Source of the DNA: Alphaproteobacteria bacterium
GTDB taxonomy: Bacteria > Pseudomonadota > Alphaproteobacteria > Micropepsales > Micropepsaceae
Length of the DNA: 64,000 nucleotides
Direction of reading: 5' to 3'
Assembly (NCBI GenBank): GCA_017983635.1
Contig: JAGOBA010000002.1
Span: 372,001 to 436,000, forward strand
Below are positions 28,657 through 38,077 of this stretch, one piece after another (the stretch's first letter is position 1; each line of letters opens with the position of its first letter). The notes below the pieces were generated by a model. That model made no database searches, was not told the DNA's origin, and saw nothing but the letters and a program-made list of their open reading frames with translations. Position numbers and translations under genes: made by a program.

Positions 28657-29439
28657 TTACGCCGCCACGCCGGCCGTCACGTTCGCCACCCACTCGCGCA
28701 CGAAGTTTGCGGTCGCTTCCCAGCCCGGTTCGCCGATCAGCCAGTGGCTGGCACCCGCGACCTCGAAATATTCGCCGCGCTCGCGATAACGCCTGGCGAT
28801 CGAGGCGACCGTCTTCGGCGGGTTCACCCGGTCGAATTCGCCGGCCACGCACAGCACCGGACACGCGACCTTCGCCGGATCGACATAGGTCGCGCGCCTG
28901 GCGTCCATCGCCCAATGCAAAATCTCGAACGTGGCGAGCCCCGACTCCGGCACGAAGCGCGCGAACGTCGCCTCGCGCTCGCCGGCCGGCATCAGGTCGA
29001 GCGCATGCGTCTCCGCGATCCAAGACTCCGGCCACAGCGGCTTGTTCCAAAATTGCCCGGCGAGATAGAGCCCCTGCGCCGACATGATCTCCCATGGGCT
29101 TGTCGGCAGCGTCCCCCAGGGCGCCGATGGTGCGAGCAACGCCAGCGCCTTCACCGGCACCCGCGTCGCCACCATCTGCGCGATCAGCCCGCCCATCGAA
29201 TGCCCGACGATCACCGGTGGCGCGGGCAGCGCGCGCACCAGCTCTTCGATATCGTTTGCATAGTCGAGCGTCGAGGTAAGGCCCAACTCGCGCGGCGCTC
29301 GCACGCCCGGCGCCAGATCGTGATGGCGCAACGTCGGCACGATCACCCGCGCGCCGTGCGCCTCGAACAGCTTGGCATAGCGGTCGAACGCCCACCCGGC
29401 GCAGAACGCGCCGTGAACCATGATAACCGTTTGAGTCAT
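28657..29439 (-). CDS. Alpha/beta hydrolase
   Basis: 260 aa, complete alpha/beta hydrolase fold. Oxyanion segment MVHGAFCAGWAF, nucleophile elbow VGHSMGGLIAQ (S81), acid in CVAGEFDRVNPPKT and histidine in VAGASHWLIGEPGW. No signal peptide, so cytoplasmic; closest in style to small-molecule esterases/lipases. Substrate unknown. Nine bases after the rppH stop in the same direction, so possibly co-transcribed. Confidence 0.88.
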   Translation of the reverse strand: MTQTVIMVHGAFCAGWAFDRYAKLFEAHGARVIVPTLRHHDLAPGVRAPRELGLTSTLDYANDIEELVRALPAPPVIVGHSMGGLIAQMVATRVPVKALALLAPSAPWGTLPTSPWEIMSAQGLYLAGQFWNKPLWPESWIAETHALDLMPAGEREATFARFVPESGLATFEILHWAMDARRATYVDPAKVACPVLCVAGEFDRVNPPKTVASIARRYRERGEYFEVAGASHWLIGEPGWEATANFVREWVANVTAGVAA

Positions 29440-29448
29440 AGGGTCATT

Positions 29449-29937
29449 CTAGCCGGGCTTGGCGAGATGGCGAAACGCTTCGACGACCTTAGCGTAAACC
29501 GGCCGCTTGAACGGCACGATCAGGCGCGGCAGTTCGTCAACCTCGACCCAGCGAAAAGCGTCGAATTCGGGCGGTTTATGGCGGTTGAGATCAATATCGG
29601 CGTCGCTTCCCTCAAAGCGCATCGCAAACCACTTTTGCCGCTGGCCGCGATACTTGCCCTTGAGCGCCCGGCCGACCGCCTCGGGCGGAAGGTCATACGT
29701 GAACCACTCGTCGGCCTCCGCCAGCACCCGGACCTTCGTGATGCCGGTCTCTTCTTCCAACTCGCGAAAGGCCGCCGCGCGAATGTCTTCGCCCGCATCG
29801 ATCCCGCCCTGCGGCATCTGCCATGCTTGCCCCAACTCCTGGATGATCCGCCGCCCGACAAAGACCAGGCCCGCGCGATTCAACACCATCACGCCGACAC
29901 AGGGCCGATAGGGCAGGCTGTTCGGATCGACGTTCAT
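29449..29937 (-). CDS. rppH: RNA pyrophosphohydrolase (Nudix)
   Basis: 162 aa. Nudix box [23 protein letters not shown] is complete. The N-terminus [20 protein letters not shown] and the WQMPQGG motif mark the RppH/NudH group, which removes 5' pyrophosphate from mRNA to start decay (or hydrolyses diadenosine polyphosphates). Its start overlaps the end of the upstream gene by 4 bases (ATGA). Located near ctpA/envC as in many alphaproteobacteria. Confidence 0.93.
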   Translation of the reverse strand: MNVDPNSLPYRPCVGVMVLNRAGLVFVGRRIIQELGQAWQMPQGGIDAGEDIRAAAFRELEEETGITKVRVLAEADEWFTYDLPPEAVGRALKGKYRGQRQKWFAMRFEGSDADIDLNRHKPPEFDAFRWVEVDELPRLIVPFKRPVYAKVVEAFRHLAKPG

Positions 29938-31148
29938 GGATGCGGCGCCGGTGTTTCGAACGCAGGTTCCGGGTTCGTCGGCAGCTGCTGCGCTGGCGTT
30001 GGACGCGGCTTGGGCGGCGCATGCTGCGGCTTCGGTGCGCTATGCGGCGCTGGCGCCTCTCCCGCGGGCGCCGCCGCGGCGACGGCCTGCGTTTGCGTCA
30101 GCGCCGAAACCGGCACCAGCGCGATGCCACGTTCCTCAAGCCCCGCCGCCCAAGCCGACGCGCGGTCGATGGTGACCGGAATCGCACCCGCGAAGCCAAC
30201 CGCGATCCCGCGTTGTTTGGCCAACGCCTCAAGCGATTCAAGCTGCTTCTCGATCGCCTCGCGCGTTGGCGTCGCATCCACGTGCACATCCGCGCGCGCG
30301 AAAGCGACGCCCGCCGCTTGCGCCGTCTCGCGCCCGATCGATTGCTCGCTCTCGCCGGAGTCGACGAGATAAAGCCCGCGCCCCTTCGCTTCATCCGCCA
30401 GAAATCGTACGTCTTCGCTGCTCGACAGAAACTTGGCGCCTTGCGCGTTGATCAGTCCCGCATAGCCCGCCACCCGCGACATCACCCAGCGCAACCGCAC
30501 CGGATTGTCGGCCGACGATGTACCGGTGAGAAGCGTGTTCTGCCCCGGATCGTTGTCCGGATAGTCGTAGGGCTCCAACGGTACTTCAAGCAGCACCTCA
30601 TGCCCCTTCGCGCGCGCCGTCGAGACCACGGCCTGCAGCTGCGATCCATAAGGCGTGAAAGCCAGTGTGACGCCCGGCGGTAATCGGTCGACGGCCGCTG
30701 CCGTGACCGCTTCGCCAAGACCAAGTCCGCCCACGATCAGCGCCACCTTCGGCCGCGGATCGGACCGATCGAACGCCCGTGCGTAAACGTCCATCGGTTT
30801 GCGCCCGTCGCCCGCGATGCGGGGCAGCGGTCCGTCGTTCGAAGTTTCCAAGAGTGCCGGATCGCTGATCACGATGCCGTTCACCGCCGTCAATGCGCCG
30901 ACCGCGACGGCTGCAGGCGTCGTCGGTTGCGCGACCAAGGGCCCGCCTGTTCCTGGTGACGCGACGGCATGATCGATTTTGATGACTTGCTTGGGCTCTG
31001 CGTCCTCGGCGCTGCCGAACAATGTAATGCCGACGAGCGCGCCGAACACGATCACGCCACCGCCCGCCGCCGCCATCAACGGCAGATGCTTCCTGTCCAA
31101 GGAACCAAATCTCTTGGCGAGCGCGGCGGGAATGGCAGGCAATCGCAT
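29934..31148 (-). CDS. Divergent polysaccharide deacetylase family protein (YibQ/DUF610)
   Basis: 404 aa. An N-terminal basic stretch and one TM helix (about 24-45, [20 protein letters not shown]) anchor it, leaving a large periplasmic domain. Family motifs: [49 protein letters not shown], and the late [20 protein letters not shown] segment. Proline/alanine-rich C-terminus (about 365-404). Related to NodB-like deacetylases but with altered active site; role in envelope remodelling is likely, from its usual envC-ctpA neighbourhood. Confidence 0.88.
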   Translation of the reverse strand: MRLPAIPAALAKRFGSLDRKHLPLMAAAGGGVIVFGALVGITLFGSAEDAEPKQVIKIDHAVASPGTGGPLVAQPTTPAAVAVGALTAVNGIVISDPALLETSNDGPLPRIAGDGRKPMDVYARAFDRSDPRPKVALIVGGLGLGEAVTAAAVDRLPPGVTLAFTPYGSQLQAVVSTARAKGHEVLLEVPLEPYDYPDNDPGQNTLLTGTSSADNPVRLRWVMSRVAGYAGLINAQGAKFLSSSEDVRFLADEAKGRGLYLVDSGESEQSIGRETAQAAGVAFARADVHVDATPTREAIEKQLESLEALAKQRGIAVGFAGAIPVTIDRASAWAAGLEERGIALVPVSALTQTQAVAAAAPAGEAPAPHSAPKPQHAPPKPRPTPAQQLPTNPEPAFETPAPHP

Positions 31149-31242
31149 GAAAGGCGCAAGGCTCTTCGTCGTGACCGAACTGGGCAGACAATGTGCCCAG
31201 TCCGGTTAATGACTTACAAGCGTGCGCAAGGGCTCGAAACCC

Positions 31243-32547
31243 TTACTTAGGCTTCGTCACCGGCGTGTTCGAGACGATTTCCTGGCCCCGCAACAGGCGC
31301 ATCGCGTAGGTCAGCTGGAAGTCGTCGAACTTTTCGCCTGCCTTCGGCCTCACCACCGGACCCACGTGGGGCTTCTTGCCGCCCTCCTGCGCGTCCAAAT
31401 GCTTCGGCAGATTGGCTTCCAGCAAGCGGTCGTTGGCTTCCTTTTCGCTGTCGGCGTCGAACGCCTGTTCGACCAGGATGTCCGGATCGATGCCCGTGGC
31501 TTGGATCGAACGTCCCGACGGCGTGAAATACTTCGCCGTTGTGAGACGCAGCGCACCGTCCACCCCGCCCGAGAGCGGAATAACCGTCTGCACCGAACCC
31601 TTACCGAACGAACGCGTGCCGATTACCCGCGCGCGCTTCTGATCTTGAAGCGCACCCGCGACGATTTCCGACGCGGATGCCGAACCCTCATTGATCAAGA
31701 CAACGACGTGCACGCCGCCATTCATGACCTGACCGGAGCGTGCATTGTAGCGCTGTGTATCGCCCGCGCGCCGTCCGCGCGTCGAGACGATTTCACCTTG
31801 GTCGAGGAACGCGTCCGACACCGCGATCGCCTGATCGAGCAACCCGCCAGGATTGTTGCGCAGGTCGAGCACGATGCCCTTCAAGCGGCCGCCGATCTTG
31901 GCTTTCGCCTGATCGATCGCATGCTCAAGCCCGTCTTCGGTCTGTTCCGTAAAGCTGGTGATGCGGATATAGGCGACGTCGTTTTCGGCGCGGAATCGCA
32001 CGCTCTCAACCCGGATGATCGCGCGCATCAACGTCACGTCGATCGGTTTCTTCTCACCTTTGCGCAGGATCGTGATGCGGATCTGCGTGTTCGGAGGCCC
32101 TTTCATTTTGTCGACGGCTTCCGAGAGGGTGAGACCCTGAATCGCTGTGCCATCAATCGTGGCAATGAGGTCGCCCGACTTAATCCCAGCCTTCGCAGCC
32201 GGGGTCCCATCCATCGGCGTGATAACTTTGACCAGGCCTTCTTCCATCGTGACTTCAAGGCCAATTCCCCCGTACTCGCCGCGGGTCGACACCTGCATGT
32301 CCGAGAAGTTCTTCGGGTTCATATAGCTCGAGTGCGGGTCGAGTGCGTTCAGCATCCCGTTGATCGCGCTTTCGACGAGCTCGCCGTCTTTTACTTCGCG
32401 CACGTAGTCGTTTTTCACCCGTTCGAACACATCGCCGAACAGGTTGAGCTGCCGGTACGTGTCCGTGCTCGCGAAGGCATGCGTCACAAGCAAAGTCGCA
32501 AACGCACCGCCGACCGCCGAAAGAACTCCAAGGGTGTACTTGTTCAT
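31243..32547 (-). CDS. ctpA: Carboxyl-terminal processing protease (S41)
   Basis: 434 aa from ATG at 32547 (MNKYTLGVLSAVGGAFATLL). Signal anchor about 5-27, tail-specific protease N-terminal region, PDZ domain (about 85-165, GGIGLEVTMEEGLVKVITPM), then catalytic S41 part with serine in NEGSASASEIVAGALQD and lysine in GTRSFGKGSVQTV. Periplasmic; family members trim peptidoglycan-associated proteins. It begins 5 bases after the envC-like stop, so they form a transcription unit. Confidence 0.95.
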   Translation of the reverse strand: MNKYTLGVLSAVGGAFATLLVTHAFASTDTYRQLNLFGDVFERVKNDYVREVKDGELVESAINGMLNALDPHSSYMNPKNFSDMQVSTRGEYGGIGLEVTMEEGLVKVITPMDGTPAAKAGIKSGDLIATIDGTAIQGLTLSEAVDKMKGPPNTQIRITILRKGEKKPIDVTLMRAIIRVESVRFRAENDVAYIRITSFTEQTEDGLEHAIDQAKAKIGGRLKGIVLDLRNNPGGLLDQAIAVSDAFLDQGEIVSTRGRRAGDTQRYNARSGQVMNGGVHVVVLINEGSASASEIVAGALQDQKRARVIGTRSFGKGSVQTVIPLSGGVDGALRLTTAKYFTPSGRSIQATGIDPDILVEQAFDADSEKEANDRLLEANLPKHLDAQEGGKKPHVGPVVRPKAGEKFDDFQLTYAMRLLRGQEIVSNTPVTKPK

Positions 32548-32551
32548 GGAA

Positions 32552-33787
32552 CTATCCGCTGACCTTTTCTCTAAGCGCCGCAAACCAAGGTGCAGGATCA
32601 ACCGGCACGCCGTTGCGGCGGAATTCGATGTAGAGCTTTCCGCCCCCGCTCCCCTGTTGGCCGGCGCCCATGCGCCCAACCGGTTCCCCGGCTAGCACGA
32701 CTTGGCCTACCACGCCGTCAACATTCGAAAGACCTGCAAGTAGAACATGATAGTCACCCTTCGCGGCGATGATCAACATGCGCCCATACCCGCGGAACGA
32801 GCCGGCAAACATGATTTTCCCGTCACACGGAGATGTGACCTGCGATCCTGCCCGGGTTTCGAGGTGAATTCCGGCCAAATGCCCGCCCATGCCGTCGGCT
32901 GACCCGAACCGCGATTTCAGTTCACCGTTAGCCGGTAACGTCAACAAACCGCGCATTTCATCGAGCGGCACACTGCGCGCAGCCCCCGCCGAGGCGATCT
33001 GCCGGGTGACCAATGGCGCACCGGTCGTCGAGCCCGGCCGCTTCGCATCGTCCTCAAGCGTTGCAATTAGCGCGCGAAGATCACTGGCCTGCTCGGCAAG
33101 CGTGCCGATACGTGCCTGCGTGGCCTTCAAGCGCTGATCCGTCTGCACCGCCAAATAGCGGCGCTGGGTCAGCAATTCGCTGAGCACGTTGCGATCCTTC
33201 TCCAAGGCTCCAGCCGCCGCGGCGACGTTGAGCCTTTCGTCCGCCGCTTTCTGCCGCAGTTTTCTGAGCTCGACGAGACCTTGCCCCAACTCTTGGGCTT
33301 TTTTTTGAATGGCCGGAAAGACGGCTGTGAGCAGCATCGCAGATCTGGCCGCCGCGGTCGCATCGTCCGGCCGCACGATCAAGGCCGGCGGCGGCTCGCT
33401 CCCCATCCGCTGCAAAACCGCGAGCAAGGAGGTGAGCTTTCCGCGCTCGCCCGCGAGCGCTCGCATTGCCAGTGCCTCGCGCGTTTCGAACACAGCCAGG
33501 CGCTGTTCCACTGAATTGAGCTCGCGCTCGCGCGTCTGCGCATTGGCCGCGGCTTGGATCAACTGCACGCGCAACCGCTGCTGATCCGCAGCCAGTTCGA
33601 CCGCAGACTTGCTCAGCGTTTCGACATCGCGCTTGTCCTGGCCAAGCTGCTTTTGAATGGCGTCAAGCTTATCCGTGGGGTTCTTCGCCTGCTCGACCGC
33701 GCTTTGCCCAAAGACCGGCGCGGCGACGAGCAGCCCGGCGGCAATCGCCGCCGCACCTGTCCAGACCCCTAGAGACCGACCTGCCAC
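32552..33787 (-). CDS. Murein hydrolase activator, EnvC family
   Basis: 411 aa. Signal peptide (GAAAIAAGLLVAAPVFG), long coiled coil about 30-250, then a C-terminal LytM domain (about 290-400). The LytM zinc residues are replaced (GIHLETRAGSQV in place of HxGxD; DYHVLLAGL without the HxH pair), as in EnvC, which activates amidases instead of cutting itself. Directly upstream of ctpA, a common alphaproteobacterial pairing for cell division. Confidence 0.9.
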   Translation of the reverse strand: MAGRSLGVWTGAAAIAAGLLVAAPVFGQSAVEQAKNPTDKLDAIQKQLGQDKRDVETLSKSAVELAADQQRLRVQLIQAAANAQTRERELNSVEQRLAVFETREALAMRALAGERGKLTSLLAVLQRMGSEPPPALIVRPDDATAAARSAMLLTAVFPAIQKKAQELGQGLVELRKLRQKAADERLNVAAAAGALEKDRNVLSELLTQRRYLAVQTDQRLKATQARIGTLAEQASDLRALIATLEDDAKRPGSTTGAPLVTRQIASAGAARSVPLDEMRGLLTLPANGELKSRFGSADGMGGHLAGIHLETRAGSQVTSPCDGKIMFAGSFRGYGRMLIIAAKGDYHVLLAGLSNVDGVVGQVVLAGEPVGRMGAGQQGSGGGKLYIEFRRNGVPVDPAPWFAALREKVSG

Positions 33788-33845
33788 CGCACACCCGCTG
33801 CATTCACGAAGCGGTTACGAATCTATCAGGCTTTGGTGGCTGCGG

Positions 33846-34619
33846 TCACGAATGCTTCGTCTGATTCGCGACTGTCGCAATACGCTTGGCGATCTCATCC
33901 GCATCGCCCAGAAATGCCGTCGACGCCGCCAGAAAGCGATCGTTCAGTGTGTAACCTTTCGGCACCCCTGTGGGCAGATTCACACCCTCGATCTCGCCGT
34001 CGGAAATTCCTTCCAGGTGTTTGAGCAGCGCGCGCAACGAATTCCCATGCGCGGCGATGAGGATTCTCTTCTTCTGTTTGAGAAGCGGCACGATCTCCGC
34101 CTGCCAATAAGGCAGCACGCGCGCGACCACGTCCTTCAGGCTCTCGCTGCGCGGAACATCGGCGTCGGGCACATCGCGATAGCGCCTGTCGAACTTCGGA
34201 TAGTCCTGGCTGTCGAGGTCGACCGGCGGCGGCGGCGTTCCGTAGGCGCGCCGCCACTGCTGCACCTGCGCCTCGCCGAAAGTCTTCACGGCTTCGACCT
34301 TGTTCTTGCCCTGCAGGCTGCCGTAGTGCCGCTCGTTCAGCCGCCAATGCTTCACCACCGGGATCCACATCAGATCCATTTCTTCCAGCACCAGCCACAG
34401 CGTCTTGATCGCCCGGCTCTGCAGCGACGTGAACGCGATATCGAAGGAAAGCCCGTCCTTCTTCATCTGCCGTCCCGCCGCCCGCGCCTCGCCGATGCCC
34501 TGCTCCGACAGCGGGCTGTCGCGCCAGCCGGTGAAGATGTTCTCCTTGTTCGCCTCGCTCTGCCCGTGGCGGATGATGACGAGATCGTAAGTCGATTTGG
34601 CGGTCATGCTTGAGCTCAT
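33846..34619 (-). CDS. gpmA: 2,3-bisphosphoglycerate-dependent phosphoglycerate mutase
   Basis: 257 aa; interconverts 3- and 2-phosphoglycerate in glycolysis. Catalytic phosphohistidine in IIRHGQSEANKENIFTGW (R17-H18-G19), LNERHYGSLQGKNK, and the second histidine in LIAAHGNSLRALLKHLEG. Length and the K-rich insert are those of dPGM, not of cofactor-independent GpmI. It overlaps the upstream membrane-protein gene by 4 bases (ATGA). Confidence 0.96.
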   Translation of the reverse strand: MSSSMTAKSTYDLVIIRHGQSEANKENIFTGWRDSPLSEQGIGEARAAGRQMKKDGLSFDIAFTSLQSRAIKTLWLVLEEMDLMWIPVVKHWRLNERHYGSLQGKNKVEAVKTFGEAQVQQWRRAYGTPPPPVDLDSQDYPKFDRRYRDVPDADVPRSESLKDVVARVLPYWQAEIVPLLKQKKRILIAAHGNSLRALLKHLEGISDGEIEGVNLPTGVPKGYTLNDRFLAASTAFLGDADEIAKRIATVANQTKHS

Positions 34620-35179
34620 TGCAGGGTCGTAAACAAAAGCGCGACGTACGCGAAAACCGCGCCTGCGGCAACCAGGGCCGAGATCTTGTGAAACGTTTCG
34701 CTCGTAAGCACCAGACCGGGAATCACCCCCGCGATGAACCCCGCGTGGAAGGCAAGATCCGGCGCCGCCGGCAGCCGCCCCTCAAGCGCGAACGTGCGGG
34801 CCAAGCTCGTCAGCAAGAGGGTGAGCAATATCCCGAAAAACCAACGTGCCTGCGCATAATAATTCACCCGCAAGTCCAGCGCGTCGTCGCGGTCGAAATC
34901 CGGCAGGATCAGCGCACTCAAGAAGAACAAGAAAATCGGCTGCATCAACGTCAAGCTGAACGCCAGAAACGTCCACGTCTCGATGTTGCGCAACCCGAAC
35001 ATGCTCCACCACGTCTGCACGTGAATGACGAGCAGCACCAATGCCCACAAGATAGGCGGCCAGTAGATCTTGACCCGCCCCCGCATCTGCACGATGCGCG
35101 CAAGCCCCATTAACACGTTGGTGATCCCCAGACCGAGCACGATCGAGATCAAGACCGAAAGGTGAGCAAAGGCGTCCAT
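34616..35179 (-). CDS. Multi-span membrane protein, unknown function
   Basis: 187 aa, five or six hydrophobic helices (for example LISIVLGLGITNVLMGL, ILWALVLLVIHVQTWW, IFLFFLSALILPDF). No enzyme motif seen. Tryptophan-rich loop WWSMFGLRNIETWTF. The stop overlaps the gpmA start by 4 bases, so the two are translated together. Divergent from the AraC-type gene with 151 bases between. Confidence 0.8.
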   Translation of the reverse strand: MDAFAHLSVLISIVLGLGITNVLMGLARIVQMRGRVKIYWPPILWALVLLVIHVQTWWSMFGLRNIETWTFLAFSLTLMQPIFLFFLSALILPDFDRDDALDLRVNYYAQARWFFGILLTLLLTSLARTFALEGRLPAAPDLAFHAGFIAGVIPGLVLTSETFHKISALVAAGAVFAYVALLFTTLQ

Positions 35180-35330
35180 CGTCGCTTTGTGTCCCCGCGC
35201 GGAGCCATCCCGGCGCGGTGGTCAGCTTAGGGCGGAACGGCGGGTCATAACAACACGCAACACCCTGCAGTATGCTATCGCGTTACGAGGCACCGGCCGG
35301 TATTTTCGCCCGACACGACGTGGACCCTGC

Positions 35331-36404
35331 ATGCCCGACGCCGCACTTACCGCCGAATTTATCCTGCGTGGCATCGCGATTGGCGCCCTCGCGGCGACTG
35401 GCGTGGCCTTCTTTCGTGCCGGCGCGAACCCATCGATGCGTATCGCGGGATCGCTGTTTTTCCTGAGCACCATTGCCTATGTCGTGAACTCGTCGCACCA
35501 GCTGAGACCGATGCTGGGCCTCTACGATGCGCCGTTGACGCTTCTTTCGCTCGGCGGCGGCGGTTACTTCTGGCTTTTCATGATCACGCTGTTTCAGGAC
35601 CGCCCCATCTCGATCCGGACGCTCGCTCCGGCGGCACTTCTGACAGCCGTTGGCATCTTGGGTCTGGCGACCGTGCCGCCGGTGCGCAATGGTGTGTGGA
35701 TCGTTCACAATCTGATTGAAATCACGCTGTCACTGCACGCGCTTTACGTCGTCTACGACAGTTGGCGCGGCGACCTCGTCGAAGCGCGCCGCCGTCTGCG
35801 GGGCCCATTCTTGGGTGTTGTTGCGCTCTATATAATCGCGATGTCGGGCATCGAAATCGGCGAGAGCGTTGGTATCCAAGCCTGGTGGTACAGCCTCGTT
35901 GGCGGCGGGGTCATCGCTCTGTTCTGCCTCGCTGGCTGCTTTGTCTTTCTGGAAACGCGTGCGGCGATCTTTGGTCGCGCGGTGCCCGCGGCCGCAGCGC
36001 CGATAGGCGCACCGCGCATCGACCCCGCCGACCGCATCACGCTCGATAAGCTCAGCGAAGCGATGGACCGGGATCGCGCCTGGAAGGACGAGAACCTGAC
36101 CATCGGCTCCCTTGCTGAAAAAGTAGGCGTGCCCGAACACCGCCTGCGCCGCCTGATCAACGACAATCTGGGCCACCGCAATTTCGCGGCCTTCGTCAAC
36201 ACGCGCCGCATAGAAGCGGCCAAACTGACCCTGGCCGACCCGGCCCAATCCCGCACAACGGTTGCCGCCATCGCCTTTGAGCTCGGCTTCGGCTCGCTCG
36301 GCCCTTTCAACCGCGCCTTCAAGGAGGCGACCGGCAAGACCCCGACCCAATGGCGCCGCGACACCCTCGAAGCCGCCTCGCCGAAACCCGAAAACGCTGG
36401 CTGA
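35331..36404 (+). CDS. Membrane-embedded AraC-family regulator
   Basis: 357 aa from ATG at 35331. The first about 205 residues carry six or seven TM helices (LRGIAIGALAATGVAFFRAG, YFWLFMITLF, LGVVALYIIAMSGIEI), followed by a C-terminal AraC HTH (LTIGSLAEKVGVPEHRLRRL and ELGFGSLGPFNRAFKEATGK). Such one-component membrane regulators sense a signal in or across the membrane. It is 92 bases upstream of the sterol-desaturase-like gene on the same strand, its probable target. Confidence 0.87.
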   Translation: MPDAALTAEFILRGIAIGALAATGVAFFRAGANPSMRIAGSLFFLSTIAYVVNSSHQLRPMLGLYDAPLTLLSLGGGGYFWLFMITLFQDRPISIRTLAPAALLTAVGILGLATVPPVRNGVWIVHNLIEITLSLHALYVVYDSWRGDLVEARRRLRGPFLGVVALYIIAMSGIEIGESVGIQAWWYSLVGGGVIALFCLAGCFVFLETRAAIFGRAVPAAAAPIGAPRIDPADRITLDKLSEAMDRDRAWKDENLTIGSLAEKVGVPEHRLRRLINDNLGHRNFAAFVNTRRIEAAKLTLADPAQSRTTVAAIAFELGFGSLGPFNRAFKEATGKTPTQWRRDTLEAASPKPENAG

Positions 36405-36496
36405 ATCTGAAAACAACCAAGCTTTTCCGCCATCGGCGAGACGGTCCCGTCAGTGATCGCCACCTTGCGCCCCACGTCCAACGCAAGGAGACACAC

Positions 36497-37306
36497 ATGG
36501 ACCCGTTCATCGCCGCGCTCGCCGAACAATGGCTCAAGAACATGGCGACCGACATCACCCGCTACGCCGTCTTCGCGATCGCCGTATGGGCAGGCCTTTG
36601 GATCATCCTCGGCGGCGTTTTGAAGGGCCGCAAAATCCGCCCTGACACACCCCCGGCGCGCCAACTCGCGACCGAGTTTCTGATCTCGCTTCGTTCGATC
36701 GCGATCTTTTCGACCATCGCGCTCGTACCCGTGATCCTAAACCGCTTCGACCTCTTCCACGGTCACGAGATCGCCGTGTCCTGGGGCCCGGTTTGGTTCT
36801 GGGTCAGCCTCGCGCTGATGATCGTCGCCCACGACGCTTATTTCTATTGGGCGCATCGCCTGATCCACGATCCGCGCCTGTTCCGCCGCTTCCACCGCCG
36901 CCATCACAAGAGCCACAACCCCTCGCCGTTCACGGCCTACAGCTTCGACCTCGGCGAAGCCGCACTCATGGGTATCTTCGTGCCGATCTGGGTGATCCTG
37001 GTGCCCACACCGTGGCCGGCGGTCGGCCTCTTCGTGCTGCATCAAATCGTGCGCAACACGCTCGGTCACTCCGGCTACGAAGTGATGCCGGCCCGGAGCA
37101 ATGGCCGCCCGCTGATCGACTGGCTGACGACGACCACGCACCACGACCTGCACCACGCCCAAGCTGGCTACAACTACGGCCTCTACTTCACTTGGTGGGA
37201 TCGCTGGATGGGCACCGAGCATCCGAACTACTACGCCCACTACGCACTCGCCGTCGGCAAGACGCATGAGTTCGTGGCGAGCGGCAAACACGAAGGAGCG
37301 GCTTGA
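36497..37306 (+). CDS. Sterol desaturase / fatty acid hydroxylase family protein
   Basis: 269 aa integral-membrane di-iron oxygenase, start ATG 36497 with an AAGGAG box. The histidine clusters are intact: HDAYFYWAHRLIH, FHRRHHKSHN and THHDLHHAQAGYNYG. Four TM helices frame them. Acts on lipid substrates; precise substrate unknown. Sits with the membrane-bound AraC regulator in a plus-strand insert inside an otherwise minus-strand block. Confidence 0.9.
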   Translation: MDPFIAALAEQWLKNMATDITRYAVFAIAVWAGLWIILGGVLKGRKIRPDTPPARQLATEFLISLRSIAIFSTIALVPVILNRFDLFHGHEIAVSWGPVWFWVSLALMIVAHDAYFYWAHRLIHDPRLFRRFHRRHHKSHNPSPFTAYSFDLGEAALMGIFVPIWVILVPTPWPAVGLFVLHQIVRNTLGHSGYEVMPARSNGRPLIDWLTTTTHHDLHHAQAGYNYGLYFTWWDRWMGTEHPNYYAHYALAVGKTHEFVASGKHEGAA

Positions 37307-37313
37307 GTAGAGA

Positions 37314-37745
37314 TCACGCGGTTTCGACGGCCAGCGCCCGCATCAAGTTGGCCGTCGACCAGCTCGCAACCCCAGTCCCTGCGAAGTCGCGATCGAAGCT
37401 CCAGATGTCGGCGTCGAACGCCCAGGCGCATGCGAGAATGTGGGCGTCTACAGCCGACCCGTTCTGGCTGGCGACGGCATCTCTCAACCAGAGAGCCGCG
37501 CGGTCAATGACGGTCGTTTCAGCATCGACAAGGTTCATCAGCGCGACGGTCGCGTGCAAGCTTGGGAGGCGATCTGGCGCCTTCAAGCCGAGTTCGATTC
37601 GACGCGCCGCATCGCTGACGCCGGTACTCGTAACGAGCAGCTGTCGCCGGTTGGCGGCAGTTTTCAGGGCTTGAACGTTCCGACCGCGAACGGCCGCGAT
37701 CAATACAGAAGTGTCGACGACCAGCGGCGCACGCGGCAATCTCAT
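37314..37745 (-). CDS. PIN-domain toxin (VapC-like)
   Basis: 143 aa. PIN acidic residues: D in LVVDTSVLIAAVRG, E in GVSDAARRIELGLK, D in GSAVDAHILACAWAFDADIW and D in SFDRDFAGTG. VapC toxins are Mg-dependent RNases cutting tRNA or rRNA. Its start overlaps the upstream antitoxin gene by 4 bases (ATGA). Confidence 0.85.
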   Translation of the reverse strand: MRLPRAPLVVDTSVLIAAVRGRNVQALKTAANRRQLLVTSTGVSDAARRIELGLKAPDRLPSLHATVALMNLVDAETTVIDRAALWLRDAVASQNGSAVDAHILACAWAFDADIWSFDRDFAGTGVASWSTANLMRALAVETA

Positions 37746-38038
37746 TTGCGGCGCTTGATATCACGCTGGACCCGGCGCACGGCCGCCGCATTCCAATTCG
37801 TCTTATCGAGCGGGCCAAACCGCTCAAGCGCCACGTCGTCGGCGGAGACGTCACGCGTTTTGCCCCAAAGCTCCGCCTCGCGGAGCGTTGTCGCCAGCTT
37901 CTTTGGGTCGGTCTTCTTCAGAGGAAAGAATGCGCCAAGAGTCCGGTCGCCCGACTTTACGGGCGTGGGCTCATCAAGCGCCTCGAGCCTCTTGGCCGTC
38001 ATCTTCTGCAGATCGCGGATGCTGATGTTCTTGTTCAT
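37742..38038 (-). CDS. Probable antitoxin of the PIN toxin
   Basis: 98 aa. Begins MNKNISIRDLQKMTAKRLEA, a short HTH or Phd-like N-terminal DNA-binding part, followed by VKSGDRTLGAFFPLKKTD, reminiscent of Phd/YefM-type antitoxins where the residues after the beta-strand hold the 'S-G-x-R-x-x-A' segment. The C-terminal half is charged and likely wraps the toxin. Family assignment is tentative; the role rests on coupling with the PIN gene and on the palindromic operator before its start. Confidence 0.7.
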   Translation of the reverse strand: MNKNISIRDLQKMTAKRLEALDEPTPVKSGDRTLGAFFPLKKTDPKKLATTLREAELWGKTRDVSADDVALERFGPLDKTNWNAAAVRRVQRDIKRRK

Positions 38039-38044
38039 GGAAGT

Positions 38045-38074
38045 TTACATACACCTGTATGTAACAAAAATCAA
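38045..38074 (-). promoter_or_regulatory. Promoter and palindromic operator of the PIN toxin module
   Basis: TTACATAC-N4-GTATGTAA, a perfect 8-base inverted repeat at 38045-38064, sits 6 bases before the antitoxin start. On the minus strand it overlaps a candidate promoter: -35 TTGATT (38069-38074), 17-base gap, -10 TATGTA (38046-38051). This is the usual layout for autorepression. Confidence 0.75.
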
Positions 38075-38077
38075 CTT

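Noticed and set aside
31222..32562. 446-codon plus-strand frame opposite ctpA
   Set aside because: Antisense shadow; ctpA on the other strand has clear catalytic and PDZ motifs.
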